From NCBI GenBank assembly GCA_963827135.1, contig CAWGZX010000005.1, positions 496,001 through 560,000 of the forward strand: a stretch of 64,000 nucleotides of DNA. Reading direction: 5' to 3'. The stretch is from JAJRAN01 sp963827135 (GTDB lineage Archaea > Thermoplasmatota > Thermoplasmata > Methanomassiliicoccales > UBA472). The notes beneath the pieces were generated by a model that searched no databases, was not told where the DNA came from, and was given only the letters and a program-made list of their open reading frames with translations. The translations under genes and the position numbers were made by a program. Below are positions 52,633 through 61,433 of the stretch, piece after piece (the stretch's first letter is position 1; each line of letters begins with the position of its first letter).

Positions 52633-53088
52633 GTGGAGATAAGAAAGGCCCGGGGAAGGGACCTCGAGTCCCTGGAGGCCATAGAGCGTTCCTCCTTCCA
52701 TGAGGAGAGGTTCCAACGTTGGCTGCTGCAGTCGATGATCGGGGAGAAGGGGTTCCACACGCTGGTGGCTTTGGAGGACGGCAGGGTCGTGGGCTATGGA
52801 TCGGTGCACCTGCCTTCGGCCGGGCCGGTGAGGATCATCTCCATCGCGGTGCTGCCAGATAGGAGAGGGAAGGGTACGGGTAGGCGACTCCTAGAGACGT
52901 TGGAGGAGGAGTGCCTGCGAATCGGGACGAAGGAGCTCTGCCTCGAGGTGGCGATGAGCAACGTCGTGGCGCTCCATCTGTACCTTTCCAACGATTATGT
53001 GGTCAAGGGCACCATTGCCGACTACTATGGTAAGGGGAAGGACGCCTTCTACATGGTCAAGGCACTGAGAAAGGATCAGAGCTTCTAA
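52633..53088 (+). CDS. GNAT-family N-acetyltransferase (RimI-like)
   Basis: 151 residues. The acetyl-CoA loop is 'VLPDRRGKGTGRRLLETLEEE', preceded by 'RIISIAVL' and followed by 'EVAMSNVVALHLYLSNDYVVKG', as in RimI/Ard1-type N-terminal acetyltransferases. The GTG start at 52633 lies about 25-30 bases from a TTTATC box, suggesting leaderless transcription. It is divergent from asnS. Confidence 0.85.
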   Translation: MEIRKARGRDLESLEAIERSSFHEERFQRWLLQSMIGEKGFHTLVALEDGRVVGYGSVHLPSAGPVRIISIAVLPDRRGKGTGRRLLETLEEECLRIGTKELCLEVAMSNVVALHLYLSNDYVVKGTIADYYGKGKDAFYMVKALRKDQSF

Positions 53089-53157
53089 ACCTGGCGATGA
53101 AGGCTTTTTTCTATATCTGGCTGATGTCAGCGAACGAGGCGAGCGATTAACGAATCA

Positions 53158-53166
53158 TTATATACT
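53158..53166 (+). promoter_or_regulatory. TATA box of the small-gene cluster at 53.2-54.1 kb
   Basis: TTATATACT lies about 65 bases before the ATG at 53228, with GAGGTGA as ribosome-binding site. It probably drives the 55-residue gene. Confidence 0.5.
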
Positions 53167-53227
53167 GAACCGTGCATTCGCGCTTAATATCGGCCCTCGC
53201 TTTGACGTGGCAAGAGGTGAATGACCA

Positions 53228-53395
53228 ATGGAAGAGACCCTATGCAATGTCGAATTCCTCAAGAACAATAACACTTACATCGCCAGAGTACAGAGCGACC
53301 TAGGAGGCATGAGGGAGTACCGCAGCTCGAGCTTCGAAGAGGTGCTTGAGCAGGTGATCATCGACCTCCAAGAGGAATTCGAGACCGCGGTGTGA
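53228..53395 (+). CDS. Small hypothetical protein (55 residues)
   Basis: An ATG with GAGGTGA 7 bases upstream opens a 55-codon frame ending TGA. The protein begins 'MEETLCNVEFLKNNNTYIAR' and ends in an acidic helix ('FEEVLEQVIIDLQEEFETAV'). It has good codon use, a promoter and a ribosome site, so I consider it real. I recognise no family; its size and acidity suggest a small partner or regulatory protein. Confidence 0.65.
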   Translation: MEETLCNVEFLKNNNTYIARVQSDLGGMREYRSSSFEEVLEQVIIDLQEEFETAV

Positions 53396-53502
53396 GCCTT
53401 CTTAGGGCGCATCAGGGTCTTGCGAGAGGGAATGATAATCGCTGGATGCGATTCGTGTTCGGGAATAGCCGTTCCTAATGAATGCTGGTGGAGGTCATTG
53501 GT

Positions 53503-53853
53503 ATGCAGGATAACGAAAAATCGGAGATGGACGAGGTCATCTCCCATTATTATGGCGATGACCAGGTCACGGCCTTGATAAACCTGAAGGTAGACACCAA
53601 GGACGTGGACAAGATCGCGGAGAGGGTCTCAGGCTACTTGCAGGTGGAGGACGTGTTCCTGGTCACTGGCGACACGGACATCGTGGCCAAGGTTAAGGTC
53701 CAGACTTATAATCAGTTGAAGAGGTTCATCGTCGAGGACCTTTCCAAGATCGTAGGGGTCAAGGACACCAAGACGCTGATGGTCGTGAGCACCTTCAAAG
53801 AGCGCGGTGAGATGCGGTTCGAGCCCATCGAGGCCAAGGAGAGCGGGAACTGA
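53503..53853 (+). CDS. Stand-alone Lrp/AsnC ligand-binding (RAM) domain protein
   Basis: 116 residues from ATG 53503 (GGAGGT upstream). The RAM fold is seen in 'VTALINLKVDTKDVDKIAERVSGYLQVEDVFLVTGDTDIVAKVKVQTYNQLKRFIVEDLSKIVGVKDTKTLMVV'. No DNA-binding helix-turn-helix is present, so it is an effector-binding domain that may oligomerise with Lrp-type regulators. It is followed 38 bases later by the UPF0147 gene. Confidence 0.85.
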   Translation: MQDNEKSEMDEVISHYYGDDQVTALINLKVDTKDVDKIAERVSGYLQVEDVFLVTGDTDIVAKVKVQTYNQLKRFIVEDLSKIVGVKDTKTLMVVSTFKERGEMRFEPIEAKESGN

Positions 53854-53891
53854 TTCCCGATTGCGATTCAATATCAAAGGAGGCTGACGAC

Positions 53892-54149
53892 ATGGTTGAC
53901 GCGGATACGAAGATGAAGCAGATCATAGATGTTCTGGATCAGCTGGCGGAGGACACCTCGGTGCCGAGGAATATCCGGCGCGGTGCTACGTCCGCCAAGG
54001 AGAGGCTGCTCCAGCAGAAGGAGCCTCTGGACGTCAGGGCGGCCAGCGCCATATTCATTCTCGATGAGCTGGCGAACGACCCGAACATACCCTTGCACGG
54101 TCGCACCCTCATCTGGAACATCATCAGCCAGCTCGAGACCATCAAGTGA
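53892..54149 (+). CDS. UPF0147 family protein
   Basis: 85 residues, all-helical: 'MKQIIDVLDQLAEDTSVPRNIRRGATSAKERL' and 'IFILDELANDPNIPLHGRTLIWNIISQLE'. It matches the archaeal UPF0147 family of unknown function. The start is ATG 53892 with AAGGAGG about 12 bases upstream. Confidence 0.9.
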   Translation: MVDADTKMKQIIDVLDQLAEDTSVPRNIRRGATSAKERLLQQKEPLDVRAASAIFILDELANDPNIPLHGRTLIWNIISQLETIK

Positions 54150-54241
54150 GCTGGAGAAACGCATTTCCCGGCGCGTAGCTTGCTGGCTAAGGGGGCCAGT
54201 GAGAAAGGTTTATCATCATATCCACGATTCGGTTGAAGCAA

Positions 54242-54313
54242 GCGGCTGTGGTCTAGTGGTTATGACCGGAGCTTCCCAAGCTTCAAACCCGGGTTCGAAT
54301 CCCGGCAGCCGCA
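54242..54313 (+). tRNA. tRNA-Gly(CCC)
   Basis: A complete intron-free cloverleaf of 72 bases. Acceptor GCGGCTG/CAGCCGC with A73, D stem GGTC/GACC, anticodon loop TTCCCAA (anticodon CCC), and T arm CCGGG-TTCGAAT-CCCGG. A TATA-like GGTTTATCAT lies at 54208-54217. A T-run follows at about 54338-54346. Confidence 0.95.
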
Positions 54314-54315
54314 CT
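54306..54315 (+). repeat. Left copy of tRNA-Gly 3'-end direct repeat (possible attL)
   Basis: CAGCCGCACT, the last 8 bases of tRNA-Gly plus two, recurs exactly at 56762-56771 beyond the metalloprotease gene. Confidence 0.4.
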
Positions 54316-54531
54316 TGCACATCATACCAGATGATTATTTTTTTACTTCAATCAAAATGGAATTGCACTGATATGCCCAAAAAACCTTTTCCCTTTTCTT
54401 TCATTTATCTATGATGGTTTGGGATGCGTGGGTTCTGAGCTAGGAGAACAATTATCGATGGCCCATTGATAGAAAGTTATAATACTCGACTTCTACTCTA
54501 TTTTTCCACAGACATCCTTGCCAGAGAATGA

Positions 54532-56718
54532 TTGCACGCGGCGAGGGTGCTAGGGGGATTGGATATCAAGGGATTCGTTTTCTCCGTGATTATCGTTCTA
54601 GTGCTAATTGTCGGCAGTGCTTCCTTTCTTTTCGTCCCAATGGATGATTCGTCGCTTGTCATGGATGCTAAAGCCTCGCCATTGGGACAGACGAACGATA
54701 TCGAGGAAATTTGGCTTGATAGCTACAGCATTATAGGTTATCCGACTTGCTACTCTCAATATCCCCTCACAAAGAACAGGCCTTACAAAATTACCGTCGA
54801 AGGGACGTGGAGCAATTGGCCAACGGGCCATTGGCTTGATGAAGATGATCCTCCAGTCGGCCCAATTGAGGGGGCGCCGATGTACCCGGGCCAAGGTGGC
54901 GGTGAGAAAACAGGAACGGTGGGGTTAGACGCATTCTGGATGTTTGCTTGCATTTGGGGGGATGATTACGCCCGCGACAATGGCTGGTGGCCTTTGCCCG
55001 CCAAGATCGGATTCCTGACCAGCTTAGATGATGGGACGTCATGGATCCCCTTACATCCGATTGATAATGCATACAGTCCTGCGCACGAATACGAATCGAT
55101 TGTGGTTGGAAAGGACGATCGAATCGGCTTCAAATTACCCGATTCCGGGGCGAACGACAATTATGGGATGTTCAAGATTATTATTGAAGGCGATATAGAC
55201 AGCGATGGGGATGGCCTTTGGGATTTATGGGAGAAGAATGGCATCGACATAGACTCGGATGGAACGACCGACCTTGACCTAAAGGCTTTGGACGCGGATT
55301 GGCAGCATAAGGACATTTTTGTAGAGATCGACTACATGGATGGATTTAGGCCAGACGATGTCGCAATCGACAATGTCAAGATCGCGTTCAGCAAAGCTCC
55401 AGTCAATAACCCCGATAGCAGGACCGGAATCGATCTCCACGTTCTTATGGACCAGAAAATCGATTACCAGTCATTTACCCTCGAATGGGGTGACATTGAC
55501 TACTTCAAATCGACTTTTTTCGGTACACTCGCAGACCAATCCTCGGATGATAAGACAACGATATTGGAAGCGAAGACGCAGGTGTATCACTACTGCCTAT
55601 TCGTAAACGAGTTGGCAGAAATCCAGGGATCGACGGTACAAAAAACTGGGTACTCTGGTGTGGGTGAAACGCCAGGAAACGATTTCGTCGTGGCTCTTGG
55701 CAACTTACATCAGTGGCCCAAGGTTCAGGCGGGCGTCTTCATGCATGAGCTTGGGCACAATCTGGGTTTGAATCACGGTGGAAAGGACAAAGTCAATTAC
55801 AAACCCAACTATCTCAGCGTCATGAACTATATGTTCATGTTGGAATCAATCATCTACAACCGGCCTTTGGATTACTCCAGGATTGAGCTTCCTACCTTAG
55901 ATGAGTCGGATCTGAATGAGTTGGATGGGGTTGGTGTCGATTACGTTCCGGCTTACAACGGAGGTTGGTCCTTCACTGGCTATATGGATCCTTCTCAGAA
56001 TATAACGGTCCCTTCCATTCTTAGACCGATAGATTGGGATGGCGATCATTATTACAATATTAGCGCCCGGGCCAACGTGAACGATTGCTCAGATATAGAC
56101 ATTGGATATACTAGCCCACCAGACGAATTGCTTTTCGGCAACAACGATTGGGAGAATATCATCCTCCCGTTCCAAAATCTTCCGAGTTTCGCCGATAAGG
56201 TTCATGGCCAGATACTTGAAGAGGATATGACCACCGATACGATCGAGAAAATGATGGAGGCAGCTCTGAACTACCATGAGGTCACCTTGGTAAATGCGAC
56301 CCCTTCCTCTACTCTCGTCTACACAGACAGCGTTTTGGACGTCGTGGTCAGAAGTGCGAATCCAGGTGCCAACAATGAGACCGCGAATCTTCAGGTTTAT
56401 GCTGGAACGGCATTGATCGCGCAAAGGGACGTCTTCTTGGAGCGAGGCAACATCACATCAACGACGTTGAGATGCGACATCTCAGCCGTGCCTAAAGGGG
56501 ATCAAGTGATCACGATAAGATTAGCGCAGGTCCCAGGTGAAGAGGACACCTTCGACAACGACTTCACCTATGGTGCAATCGAATTCACTGGAGAGGCGAC
56601 TCCACCGCCTTCAGACCAATCCTGGCCGCTGATATTAGGTGTGTCTGTGGCGGTTGTGGCAGTGGTAGCGATAGCTCTATTCATTGTCTTGCGAAAGAGA
56701 GGTAAAAAGGACGTTTGA
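54532..56718 (+). CDS. Membrane-anchored secreted metzincin-type metalloprotease
   Basis: 728 residues from the TTG at 54532 (no ATG fits; the exact start is uncertain). An N-terminal hydrophobic signal lies at about 16-35. A Ca-binding 'DSDGDGLWDLWEKNGIDIDSDG' lies near 224-245. The catalytic zinc site H-E-L-G-H-N-L-G-L-N-H is at 405-415, with a Met-turn 'SVMNYMF' after it, the metzincin pattern. A CARDB-like domain lies at about 590-685, then a membrane helix and 'RKRGKKDV'. It acts outside the cell on unknown proteins. Base composition is visibly AT-richer than neighbouring genes, and the gene is bracketed by tRNA-Gly and a copy of its 3' end. Confidence 0.9.
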   Translation: MHAARVLGGLDIKGFVFSVIIVLVLIVGSASFLFVPMDDSSLVMDAKASPLGQTNDIEEIWLDSYSIIGYPTCYSQYPLTKNRPYKITVEGTWSNWPTGHWLDEDDPPVGPIEGAPMYPGQGGGEKTGTVGLDAFWMFACIWGDDYARDNGWWPLPAKIGFLTSLDDGTSWIPLHPIDNAYSPAHEYESIVVGKDDRIGFKLPDSGANDNYGMFKIIIEGDIDSDGDGLWDLWEKNGIDIDSDGTTDLDLKALDADWQHKDIFVEIDYMDGFRPDDVAIDNVKIAFSKAPVNNPDSRTGIDLHVLMDQKIDYQSFTLEWGDIDYFKSTFFGTLADQSSDDKTTILEAKTQVYHYCLFVNELAEIQGSTVQKTGYSGVGETPGNDFVVALGNLHQWPKVQAGVFMHELGHNLGLNHGGKDKVNYKPNYLSVMNYMFMLESIIYNRPLDYSRIELPTLDESDLNELDGVGVDYVPAYNGGWSFTGYMDPSQNITVPSILRPIDWDGDHYYNISARANVNDCSDIDIGYTSPPDELLFGNNDWENIILPFQNLPSFADKVHGQILEEDMTTDTIEKMMEAALNYHEVTLVNATPSSTLVYTDSVLDVVVRSANPGANNETANLQVYAGTALIAQRDVFLERGNITSTTLRCDISAVPKGDQVITIRLAQVPGEEDTFDNDFTYGAIEFTGEATPPPSDQSWPLILGVSVAVVAVVAIALFIVLRKRGKKDV

Positions 56719-56761
56719 TGTAACCTTGAATGTTGAGCGAGTAGGTGTCTCGAGAGCCCAA

Positions 56762-56771
56762 CAGCCGCACT
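56762..56771 (+). repeat. Right copy of tRNA-Gly 3'-end direct repeat (possible attR)
   Basis: CAGCCGCACT matches 54306-54315 exactly. With one gap, similarity continues upstream through TCGA and CCC of the tRNA T arm, consistent with a decayed tRNA 3' fragment. It lies 44 bases after the metalloprotease stop. Confidence 0.4.
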
Positions 56772-56803
56772 CTTTTCTTAAAACGCTCATGGAGCGAGTG
56801 CGC

Positions 56804-57211
56804 TCAGGACTTTAACTTGTGCCCAATGCCTTCGAAGACCGCGACGATGGTGCCCCCGGAGGTTACTTCCACCTTGTAGACGGACCCCTTATCGTCCTCT
56901 CTCTCTTTCCTGGCCGTGGCCATTAGCTTCCCTCTCGCCGGTCTGATGTACTTGATGCTGGCAGACCTCGCCACCTGGGTATGTTCTCCCATATTGCAGG
57001 CGAGGGCGAAGGCTTGATCGGCCAGGGAGAAGACCGCCCCTCCGTGCCCGGTCCCGACGCTGTTCAACTTTCCTTCTAGGTCCATCTCCACCTTGACCTC
57101 GGACTCGCTCGCGTGTACCGTCCTCATGCCCATGAAGGTGGAGAACTCGCTGCCATCGATGGCCAGGAACCTCTCCTGCGGGTCGTCATGGATCCTTAGC
57201 CTCTCACTCAT
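56804..57211 (-). CDS. PaaI-type hotdog thioesterase
   Basis: 135 residues. The hotdog core 'VGTGHGGAVFSLADQAFALACN' carries the G-x-x-H-G-G-x2-x-x-x-x-D pattern of PaaI/4HBT thioesterases, followed by 'SIKYIRPARGKLMATARK'. It hydrolyses acyl-CoA; in phenylacetate degraders the substrate is a CoA ester, here unknown. It starts at ATG 57211. Confidence 0.87.
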   Translation of the reverse strand: MSERLRIHDDPQERFLAIDGSEFSTFMGMRTVHASESEVKVEMDLEGKLNSVGTGHGGAVFSLADQAFALACNMGEHTQVARSASIKYIRPARGKLMATARKEREDDKGSVYKVEVTSGGTIVAVFEGIGHKLKS

Positions 57212-57338
57212 GTCGATACACCTTGCTAGACCGTATGATCTCAGGAACGAAATACCCGTCGCCAGGGTCCGGCAGGGTCATCCTGCACCATCCTGGGATG
57301 GTCATGGCGTAAAAAATAGCCTGGAAACATTGAACAGC

Positions 57339-58028
57339 TCAGGCGACCGCTTCGCCCTTGTCCCTGGCGCAGCCCTCGCCCGATTCACGAGATGCGCGGG
57401 CAAGATCCTTAGCCTGGGCCAAGGCCTTCTCGAGCACGCGCATATCACAGCCGCGGCACTCGTGGCGCAGGTTCAGGCTCTTGGCGAAGTCCTCGGACTT
57501 GGCCTTATACTGATCCTCACCATCCACGCCGGTGTAGATGTATAGGCTGCGCGAGTACCCCTCGAACAGCATTCTGAGGAAGTACATCGGATCGTACCCC
57601 TGGTCCTTCATGGAGTCCAGGTGGAGCTCCTTGATGGCGCCCTCCGCGCCCAGCTCGGCCCAGCCAGGGGAGGAGAACCATGTGCCCGTGCACTTCCTCT
57701 TCTCCTTCTCGTACTCCATCGGGGTGATGAAGGCGCCGATGCAATCGTCGGACTCGAGCATGGCGGTCGGGACCTGCACCTCCTTGGTCACGTCCCTGAG
57801 CGATTGGCAGATGGCGTATCCCAAGAAGACGGCGTCCACCTTGCCCTTGAGCGAGTTCACCTTGTCCTTGACCGTGGCCTTGAGGAATGCGGAGTCGACG
57901 TGCAGGGCGAACTCCAGATACTCGCGGTGCACGATGTCGGGGTCGTCCTTGGTAATGAGCTCGATCTCCCTCTTGAGGATCTCGCAGGCAACGATCCCGA
58001 TGCGAAGATTGCCATTCTCGTTGGTCAT
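57339..58028 (-). CDS. DUF1638-family protein
   Basis: 229 residues beginning 'MTNENGNLRIGIVACEILKREIELI', with 'VDAVFLGYAICQSLRDV', 'LESDDCIGAFITPMEYE', 'YDPMYFLRMLFEGYSRSLYIYTG' and a late 'RHECRGCDMRVLEKAL'. Cysteines of 'ACEI', 'ICQS', 'DDCIG' and 'CRGC' could bind metal or a corrinoid cofactor. In methanogens DUF1638 genes lie near corrinoid methyltransferase genes; none is visible here. The function is unknown. Confidence 0.8.
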   Translation of the reverse strand: MTNENGNLRIGIVACEILKREIELITKDDPDIVHREYLEFALHVDSAFLKATVKDKVNSLKGKVDAVFLGYAICQSLRDVTKEVQVPTAMLESDDCIGAFITPMEYEKEKRKCTGTWFSSPGWAELGAEGAIKELHLDSMKDQGYDPMYFLRMLFEGYSRSLYIYTGVDGEDQYKAKSEDFAKSLNLRHECRGCDMRVLEKALAQAKDLARASRESGEGCARDKGEAVA

Positions 58029-58102
58029 GGGCGAACCGGCTGCTGTCGCTAAGGGAGCCTAGTTAATTTAATACTAATGCCTCGGGCCGCGATCGTTTCG
58101 AC

Positions 58103-59962
58103 CTAAAGGCGCTGGAAGCGCTCCTCCTTGGGCTTGCTGTGGGCGCTGGCCTTGAACGCGGTCTTCTTGCTGTTGGTCGGCACAGGGAAGGGCAGAGACG
58201 AGGACCCCTCGATGTCGGAGCTGAGCCTGGTGGCGATGGGCTCGTAAGTATCCATAGTCCATGCCCTTTTCGCATCGGTGGGGAAATGGTAGGGCGCCTT
58301 CATCTTCTTGGCGCTGCCCATCATCAATGTGATCGTGGCCACCAGGTAGCCAGCGCAGACCACCAGCGACAGCCACCATTCGTACGGGAAAACGAAGGTG
58401 ATCAGCAGTATCGCCAGCAGTCCGAGGAATATCATGTAGGAGACGAAGTGGGCTATGGCCCTCCCATCCCTGGCCACCGCCCCGATGTTCTCGTAGTTGA
58501 TGTGGCGCACGATGGGTATGAGCTCCTCCTCGATCATGTACAGGGTCCAGATGGTGAGTGCCAATGTCACAGCGAAGAGGGCGATATGCAGTAGTCCGTC
58601 AGTGAAGGCCACCGCCATTAATAGGACGAAGTAGGCCGTCAGTCCGTATTCTATCCGCCTGCCACGCTTGAAGAGCTTGAACGAGTTGGGGAGCACGATC
58701 TTGCTCATGGTGCGCGACATCACCGCCGCGCTCTGCTTGATCGAGAAAGGCAGGACCCTGGCGAACCCCCGATAGAGGACATCGCTGAAGCGCATGAACA
58801 CCGGCGTGAGGACGCTCATGATGAAGCAGAACAGGCCAGCGAAGGCGTTGAGCTCCGCGCCCTTGGTGGCGCTGGCCGCGGTCGACCCGACGCTCGCGTA
58901 CATGATGGACTCGGCACCGCGCCCGCACATGGAAGAGCCCATGAAGGTTGCGGCACGACCTGAGAAGCCCAGCAGGTAGGCTAGGGCACCAGTGGTTATC
59001 AAGTCCCCGATGATGACCAGCGGAACTGCCATCAGCACGATGGTGATGACCGAGCCGAACATGGCCGGGTCGATCAACATCCCGAAGAACACGAAGAATA
59101 TGGCCACGAACACGTCGCGAAGCGGCCCCAGCTTGACGTCGAAGCGCTCGGCGAGCTTTGTCTCTGCGAAGATCATCCCCAGGAAGAAGGCGCCGATTAT
59201 CGCCGGTACCCCGCAGGCGATGGCCAGCCAGCCGGAGATGAACACTAGCCCTAGGGCGAAGAGGATGAAGAGCTCGTCGTTCTTGATCCGTTGGAAATAG
59301 ACAGCTGTCCTCGGCACAACCCATATCGCCAGGACGATGAAGAATATGTAGAATGCCACGACCCCGACCAACATCATGGCGAAGCTGCTCGCCCCCAGGC
59401 CGACGGTGCCGCTGGGTATGACCAGGCTGCCCACGACCGTCAGGACGATCATCGAGATGAAGTCCTCGACCACCACCATGCCGAGCAGGAACTCGGTCTC
59501 GGGCGAGGAGAGCTTCTGCAGCTCCATGAGCGACTTGCCAGTAATGGCGGCGCTGCCCATGGCCACCACCCCTGCGAGGAAGATGGTGTCGACCATCGGC
59601 CATCCCAGGATCATCCCCAGCATGACCCCGAGGAAGAAGTCGATGCCGGTGTTGACCATCGCCAGTATGATGGCGGGCCCCTTGGTCTTCTTCAGCTTGG
59701 AAATGGAGAACTCGAGGCCTACGAAGAACATGAGGAGAACGAGGCCGATCTGGGACATGTAGGCGATGAAGGTAGTGTCGGTCACCAGGCCGTTGTACTC
59801 GACGCCGAAGAGCGCGATATGGATGAACGGACCGATCACGATGCCCGCCAAAATGTAGCCGATGATGACGCTCTGCTTGAACCGGGCTGCAAGCCCTGCG
59901 CCTATGAAGGCGAAGAGCATGATTATCCCTATCTCCATCATGACCTGCAGCGTCTCGACCAT
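58103..59962 (-). CDS. Kef/NapA-type cation:proton antiporter (CPA2)
   Basis: 619 residues from the ATG at 59962 (AGAGAAG upstream). The CPA2 membrane domain has about twelve spans ('YILAGIVIGPFI', 'MFFVGLEFSISKLKK', 'EFLLGMVVVEDFISMI', 'FFVFFGMLIDP'). The two acidic residues of the transport site appear as E-D in 'VVVEDF'. Four further hydrophobic segments follow, then a 70-residue soluble tail without an RCK/TrkA-N domain. An upstream Arg/Lys-rich extension of the frame (to 60067) is considered non-coding. Confidence 0.88.
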   Translation of the reverse strand: MVETLQVMMEIGIIMLFAFIGAGLAARFKQSVIIGYILAGIVIGPFIHIALFGVEYNGLVTDTTFIAYMSQIGLVLLMFFVGLEFSISKLKKTKGPAIILAMVNTGIDFFLGVMLGMILGWPMVDTIFLAGVVAMGSAAITGKSLMELQKLSSPETEFLLGMVVVEDFISMIVLTVVGSLVIPSGTVGLGASSFAMMLVGVVAFYIFFIVLAIWVVPRTAVYFQRIKNDELFILFALGLVFISGWLAIACGVPAIIGAFFLGMIFAETKLAERFDVKLGPLRDVFVAIFFVFFGMLIDPAMFGSVITIVLMAVPLVIIGDLITTGALAYLLGFSGRAATFMGSSMCGRGAESIMYASVGSTAASATKGAELNAFAGLFCFIMSVLTPVFMRFSDVLYRGFARVLPFSIKQSAAVMSRTMSKIVLPNSFKLFKRGRRIEYGLTAYFVLLMAVAFTDGLLHIALFAVTLALTIWTLYMIEEELIPIVRHINYENIGAVARDGRAIAHFVSYMIFLGLLAILLITFVFPYEWWLSLVVCAGYLVATITLMMGSAKKMKAPYHFPTDAKRAWTMDTYEPIATRLSSDIEGSSSLPFPVPTNSKKTAFKASAHSKPKEERFQRL

Positions 59963-60392
59963 TTTCTTCTCTCTTCCCCGGTTCCCTGCCCGTCCTTCCG
60001 CCTTTCTGCGGTATAGTGCACTGGCCTGCTGCTTTTTGCGACTTTTAGCTCTTTGTCTGACGCCCATTCCGGAATAATCTGAACCTTGTTCCGATACCTT
60101 TCCTTATCCAGATTACTTTTTCTATATGTTCGTTGCGCCTTGCGAAAGGAACAGCGAGCTAGTGCATCCCGCTTCTGCATTATGTGATTGCTTAATACAA
60201 ATATCTTTCTAGCCAGTTATTTTATTAATTTTTTCTATGATTTCGACATCTGGCTTGTCTGACGAATGACCGACGGATGTTCTTATTCTCATTATACTAG
60301 AACTGTGTTGAGCGCCCTCGGCGAATTTAAATCGAGGATGAATAATGTGAAGAGGTCAAGGACGACCGACCCATTAGCTGTCGGCAAAGGGG
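59963..60392. promoter_or_regulatory. Divergent intergenic region between the antiporter and rtcA
   Basis: About 430 AT-rich bases without a convincing gene. TTTAAAT at 60326-60332 is a likely TATA box for rtcA. A TTATTTTATTAATTTTTT tract at about 60217-60235 could serve as terminator or promoter sequence. No repeat or RNA gene is recognised. Confidence 0.4.
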
Positions 60393-61433
60393 ATGCTCGC
60401 ATTGATCGAGGTGGACGGATCGGAGGGAGAGGGGGGAGGCCAGATATTGCGTACGGCAATAGCGCTCTCCGCCCTCACAGGTAACGATATAGTTGTGCGA
60501 GGAATTCGGGCCAAGAGGGAGAGCCCCGGGCTGCAAGCGCAGCACCTATGCGCCGTGAACGGTGTGGCCAGGATCTGCGACGCCAAGGTGAGCGGAGGAT
60601 TCGTTGGCTCCGACAGCCTGCAGTTCTCGCCTGGGAAGGTTCGCGGTGGCAGGCATCATCTCAACGTTGGCACAGCTGGCAGCATCACCTTGGTGCTGCA
60701 GGCATGCATGCTGGCCAGCGCCAGGTGCAAGGATGAGTCTTGCTTCGATGTCGTTGGGGGCACCAATGTGAGGTGGTCCCCTCCCATCGATTTCTATGGC
60801 CAGGTCTTTTTCCCACAGCTTGAGAGGGTGGGGGGCCGAGCTTCGATCGTCGAAATGAAGCGGGGGTTTTATCCTGAGGGGGGAGGAAGAGCGTTGACGC
60901 TATGGCGCGCTCCTGCCACATACGAACCCCTCCGCCTGATCGAGCGGGATGAGCTAGGCGGCATCTACGGAAACGTCTTCACCCAAGGGCTTCCAGAGCA
61001 TGTGGGAAAAAGGATGGGGGACGCGGTCAGTAAAGCCCTCATCGGTAATCGCATCCAACTCCGAAGCGAGTCTAGCCAGGGCGTTTCCAGAGGCGCTGGC
61101 GTTTTCCTAGTTAGCTAGGTACTCCAACTGCTTATTGAGCGCCGATTCCTTGGGCGAGAGGGGATTGCCATCCGAGTCGGTAGGGGATGCGGCAGCGAGA
61201 GCCCTGAGGAAGAGATGTGCTCGAACTCCACCCTAGACGTCCATTGCGCCGACCAGCTCCTGCCCTATCTGTGCTTGGCGGAAGAGCCCTCCTCCTTCTT
61301 GGTCAAGGAGGTCACTGGCCATATGGAGGCGCAAGCCAACCTTTTAAGACGGTTCCTAGGGTCGACGGTGGAGTTCACGCCATCGGAGAACGGGACCAAT
61401 GTGGATGTGCGGCCTAGCCGTACATGTAGCTAG
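60393..61433 (+). pseudogene. rtcA: RNA 3'-terminal phosphate cyclase interrupted by two compensating frameshifts
   Basis: RtcA converts RNA 3'-phosphate to 2',3'-cyclic phosphate. The N-terminal part is intact: 'IEVDGSEGEGGGQILRTA', 'RHHLNVGTAGSITLVLQA'. An extra A near 61113 creates TAG at 61116-61118. The next 90 bases read correctly in the +1 frame ('LGERGLPSESVGDAAARALRK'), and one missing base near 61212 restores the first frame, giving 'DVHCADQLLPYLCLAEEPSS' with the catalytic His region 'VTGHMEAQANLLRRFLG'. Correcting both gives 346 residues, the normal length. It is either a recent pseudogene or two sequence errors. The 3' end overlaps the PAC2 gene. Confidence 0.85.

Noticed and set aside
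53090..53160. Possible C/D-box guide RNA (GCGATGA ... CTGATG)
   Set aside because: The D' and C' boxes would overlap and no second proper D box or terminal stem is found.
59963..60067. N-terminal Arg/Lys-rich extension of the antiporter
   Set aside because: The ATG at 59962 has a ribosome-binding site and gives a normal membrane-protein start; the extension is low-complexity and lacks one.
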